A DNA stretch of 64,000 bases from Pseudomonas sp. B33.4. GTDB taxonomy: Bacteria > Pseudomonadota > Gammaproteobacteria > Pseudomonadales > Pseudomonadaceae. Below the pieces are notes generated by a model. That model was not told where the DNA came from. It saw only the letters and a list, made by a program, of their open reading frames with translations, and did not search any database. Positions 61,290 through 64,000 of the stretch are shown piece by piece (positions within the stretch are counted from its first letter, which is position 1; each line of letters begins with the position of its first letter). A program made the translations under genes and the position numbers. The stretch is from NCBI RefSeq assembly GCF_034555375.1, contig NZ_CP140706.1:1851001-1915000 (forward strand), given 5' to 3'.

Positions 61290-62624
61290 CTATTTGCCTG
61301 CCCCCGCATTGGCATACAAATAATCCGTCGCCAGCGACGCCAATGTCCTCACGCCGACCACCAACGCCGACTCATCCACAAAGAACCCCGGATTGTGATT
61401 CGGCGCAGCCTTGCTCATGTCCTGGTCCCTCGGGGTCACGCCGAGAAACACAAACAGCCCCGGCACTTCCTTGGCAAAAAACGAAAAGTCTTCCGCGCCC
61501 CCCACCAGCGGTGCATTCACCACATCATCCTTCGCCGCCCACTTCAGCGTCGGCAGCATCTTTTCCGTCAGCGCCGGGTTGTTGATGGTCGGGTCGTATT
61601 TTTCGATGATGGTGACATCCGCTTTCGCGCCACCACTCTCGGCGATTTTTTCCACGGTCTGGCGGACGTCGGCATGCAGTTTCTGGCGAATGCCATAGTC
61701 GTAGGAGCGGATCGTTCCGGTCATGTCGACGGATTCGGGAATGATGTTGTAGCGCGTGCCGCCGTTGATGGTGCCAATGCTTACGACTGACGGATAGGAA
61801 GAGATATCGGTGCGGCGGCTGACCACAGTCTGCAGGCCGACGATGGTTTGTGCGCCGACGGTGATCGGGTCGATGCCGTCCCATGGGCGGCCGGCGTGGG
61901 TTTGTTTGCCGAGGATTTTGATGCGCAGGTCGTCGGAGCTGGCGAGGGTGGCGCCGGGGCGGTAGGCGATCTGGCCGGCGGGGACGCCGGCCCAGACGTG
62001 CAGGCCGAAGACGGCGTCGGGTTTCGGTGATTTCATCACGCCTTCCTCGACCATCATTTTTGCGCCCCAGGTGTTTTTGCCGTCGGGGATGAAGTCGCTT
62101 GGGCCTTCTTCGGCAGGCTGGAAGTAGAACACCACGGTGCCGGGTAATGTGTCGCGCATACCTGAGAGAATTTTCGCCGTGCTGAGCAGGATCGCGGTGT
62201 GGGCGTCGTGGCCGCAGGCGTGCATGACGTCGACTTCTTTGTCGAGGTAGGTGCCTTTGGCTTTTGAGGCGAACGGCAGGTCGGCGACTTCCTTGACCGG
62301 CAGCGCGTCCATGTCGGCGCGCAAGGCCACGGTCGGGCCGGGCAAGCCACCCTTGAGGATGGCGACCACGCCGGTACGGGCGACGCCGGTTTTCACTTCC
62401 AGGCCCATGGCTTTGAGTTGTTTGGCGACCAGCTCGGCGGTGCGTTTTTCCGTGTTGCCGAGCTCCGGATGAGCGTGGATGTCGCGGCGGGTTTCCAGCA
62501 GTTCCGGTTCGAGCTTTTGCGCCTGTTCGGCAATTGTGGTGCGGGTGCTTTCCAGCGTCGCGGCGCCGGCGTGGCTGGCGAACAGGCCGAGTAGAACGGC
62601 TTGGGCAATGCGCGTCAGTTGCAT
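61290..62624 (-). CDS. Exported M20 family amidohydrolase
   Basis: 444 residues with the signal MQLTRIAQAVLLGLFASHAG ending AAT. Metal-binding motifs DVMHACGHDAHTAIL and FQPAEEGPSDF are typical of hippurate/N-acyl amino-acid hydrolases; RRDIHAHPELGNTEKRTAEL is the N-terminal family block. It probably cleaves N-acyl or indole-acetyl amino acids in the periplasm. Transcribed downstream of the MscS-type gene, 64 bases away. Confidence 0.9.
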   Translation of the reverse strand: MQLTRIAQAVLLGLFASHAGAATLESTRTTIAEQAQKLEPELLETRRDIHAHPELGNTEKRTAELVAKQLKAMGLEVKTGVARTGVVAILKGGLPGPTVALRADMDALPVKEVADLPFASKAKGTYLDKEVDVMHACGHDAHTAILLSTAKILSGMRDTLPGTVVFYFQPAEEGPSDFIPDGKNTWGAKMMVEEGVMKSPKPDAVFGLHVWAGVPAGQIAYRPGATLASSDDLRIKILGKQTHAGRPWDGIDPITVGAQTIVGLQTVVSRRTDISSYPSVVSIGTINGGTRYNIIPESVDMTGTIRSYDYGIRQKLHADVRQTVEKIAESGGAKADVTIIEKYDPTINNPALTEKMLPTLKWAAKDDVVNAPLVGGAEDFSFFAKEVPGLFVFLGVTPRDQDMSKAAPNHNPGFFVDESALVVGVRTLASLATDYLYANAGAGK

Positions 62625-62688
62625 CGGTTACTCCTTGATTATTGTTGTCGGGCTTCCCTGCCTGTGACTGCAACCGCGCGCCTGAGTG

Positions 62689-64000
62689 CTATTCCTTCGG
62701 CTGACCGCCACCGGCAGTGATCACTTGCACGCTCATGCGCGGCGTTGCCAGATCGAGTCCGGCTTCGTCGAGGTGGCGTTTGAGCGACAGGTTGAAGGCT
62801 CGAGAAACTTCCCATTGTTTGATCGGCGCGGTCTTGAACCGCGCGCGCAGGATCGCGCTGCCGGATTCGAAACTTTCGACACCCTGAATTTCCAGTGGTG
62901 ACCAGATGTTGCGCCGCTGCAATGGATCGGTACGCATCTTCTGGCCGACTTCGCGCATCAGTTTGATCGCGTCATCGATTTCCATGTTGTACGGCACCGC
63001 GACGCGGAAGATTGCGTAGCCGAATTCCCGCGAGTAGTTCTTGATGCTTTTGATTTCGCTGAACGGGATGGTGTGGACGATGCCGTCGATGTCGCGCAGG
63101 CGTACGGTGCGGATGGTCAGGCCTTCGACGGTGCCGAGGTGGCCGCCGACATCGACGTAGTCATCGATGGCCAGCGAGTCTTCGATGATGATGAACAGGC
63201 CGGTGATCAGGTCAGCGACCAGCGACTGCGCACCGAAACCGATGGCCAGACCGATCACACCGGCACCGGCCAGCAGTGGCGTGACGTTCATGCCCATGTT
63301 CGCCAGCGCGACGATCAACGCGATGATGAAAATCGCCACGAACAGCACGTTGCGGATCAGCGGCATCATCGTTTGTGCGCGGGCATTCGCCAGGCCTTTG
63401 CGAGAACGGGTGAGGGCGTGGTGCACGGCGGTGTCGGCGAGGATCCAGATCAACCAGGAGAAAATCAGCGTGCCGATCAGACTGAACAGTTTGACGCTGA
63501 CGTCATGCCCTTCACCCTCGGCGAAACCGATCAGCGACTGGCCCCAGACGCGCAGGCCGAGTTCGATAAAGACCAGCCAGACCACCAGGTGTGCGAGGGT
63601 GTAGAAGAAGCTTTTCAGACGTTCGGAGTAGAGCGCATGGCGTTTCGGCCCGCGTTGCGGTTTGAGTGAATGACGGCGCACGAGGCCGTTGATCACCATG
63701 CACAACACCAGCAATACGGTGCAGATCAGCGACTGGCGCAAGGCGGTGCTGGTGTCGCCGGCGGAAACGAAGGTGGCGAACAGCGAGATACCGACCAGCA
63801 CCAGCGCCGGCACGTACCAGAAGGTGCCAAGGATTTCGATGGTGTCGCTGAGGGCGCGGCGGGTCAGGCGTCGGGACAGCGGCTGGTTGCGGATCAGATG
63901 CGCGATCGGTCGACGGAAACGCAGGATGAACAGACCGGTCGACAATGCCGCGAGGACGTTGGCGATAGTCGCGGCGGTGTGGGCCAGATGCACGCCCAGG
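62689..64000 (-). CDS. MscS family mechanosensitive channel (5' end beyond window)
   Basis: The frame remains open to base 64000 on the minus strand, so the true start is outside; at least 437 residues are present. Several N-terminal helices are followed by the pore-lining helix and MscS beta domain: GAGVIGLAIGFGAQSLVADLITGLFIIIEDSLAIDDYVDVGG (positions near 63160-63290), SDIDGIVHTIP-like LRDIDGIVHTIPFSEI. The C-terminal part ends in MSVQVITAGGGQPKE. It protects against osmotic downshock. Confidence 0.9.
   Translation of the reverse strand, partial: LGVHLAHTAATIANVLAALSTGLFILRFRRPIAHLIRNQPLSRRLTRRALSDTIEILGTFWYVPALVLVGISLFATFVSAGDTSTALRQSLICTVLLVLCMVINGLVRRHSLKPQRGPKRHALYSERLKSFFYTLAHLVVWLVFIELGLRVWGQSLIGFAEGEGHDVSVKLFSLIGTLIFSWLIWILADTAVHHALTRSRKGLANARAQTMMPLIRNVLFVAIFIIALIVALANMGMNVTPLLAGAGVIGLAIGFGAQSLVADLITGLFIIIEDSLAIDDYVDVGGHLGTVEGLTIRTVRLRDIDGIVHTIPFSEIKSIKNYSREFGYAIFRVAVPYNMEIDDAIKLMREVGQKMRTDPLQRRNIWSPLEIQGVESFESGSAILRARFKTAPIKQWEVSRAFNLSLKRHLDEAGLDLATPRMSVQVITAGGGQPKE

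Overview
The window looks like chromosome of a Pseudomonas of the P. fluorescens group. The evidence is a GC-rich coding style with long antisense shadow frames, Pseudomonas-type REP/REPIN palindromes (core GTAGGAGTGAGCCTGCTCGCGA or GTGGGAGCGAGCTTGCTCGCGA) at about ten intergenic sites, and gene blocks whose order matches, from memory, P. aeruginosa PAO1 (the PA1272-PA1281 cob block and the PA3249-PA3271 region). No database search was possible; product names rest on recognised motifs and family resemblance.

Regions in order. 1-3.4 kb: end of a DUF2066-type gene, a PerM-like permease, the DnaA regulator hda. 2.5-3.9 kb: two tandem NlpC/P60 lipoprotein hydrolases. 4.0-6.0 kb: a PQQ-type sugar dehydrogenase and an unrecognised gene, both on the minus strand. 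6.2-15.5 kb: a complete late-cobalamin operon (cobO, cobB, bluB, cobD, cobC, cobQ, cobP, cobT, phosphatase, cobS/cobV) under a cobalamin riboswitch, with REPINs inside cobB and between cobQ and cobP. 15.7-17.5 kb: a MarR regulator and an MFS pump sharing a palindromic operator, plus a 40-residue membrane peptide. 17.5-23.5 kb: a glutathione-peroxidase homologue, a FadL-type porin, small unknown genes, a Sel1-like protein and rmuC. 23.6-34.2 kb: a transporter-linked hybrid sensor kinase, a TetR/MFS divergent pair, a cupin, a TDT transporter, an MFS-acyltransferase fusion, a guanidinium exporter behind a guanidine-II riboswitch, and a BASS-family symporter. 34.4-36.0 kb: rdgC and a duplicated tRNA-Val/tRNA-Asp unit.

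36.2-48.9 kb is the most variable part. It holds an unrecognised protein with an internal duplication, a catalase-like/di-haem cytochrome pair, an FKBP isomerase, a DUF1232 gene behind paired DnaA boxes, an XRE/unknown/Sel1 gene trio, and a 1594-residue Rhs protein with an unassigned C-terminal toxin-like tail followed by a probable immunity gene.

48.9-64 kb: an EAL-CBS-GGDEF protein, the tail-specific protease Prc, a quinone oxidoreductase, a HAD phosphatase, an ABC uptake operon containing a phosphodiesterase-like enzyme and divergent from a UTRA-type GntR regulator with matching operators, an M20 amidohydrolase and the start-truncated end of an MscS channel gene.

The strongest candidates for new biology are the Rhs tail/immunity pair with its unusual translation start, the UTRA-controlled phosphodiesterase/ABC operon, the repeated DnaA-box element, the REPIN read through as a CobB C-terminal tail, and the TetR/MFS hairpin that can bury a Shine-Dalgarno sequence.
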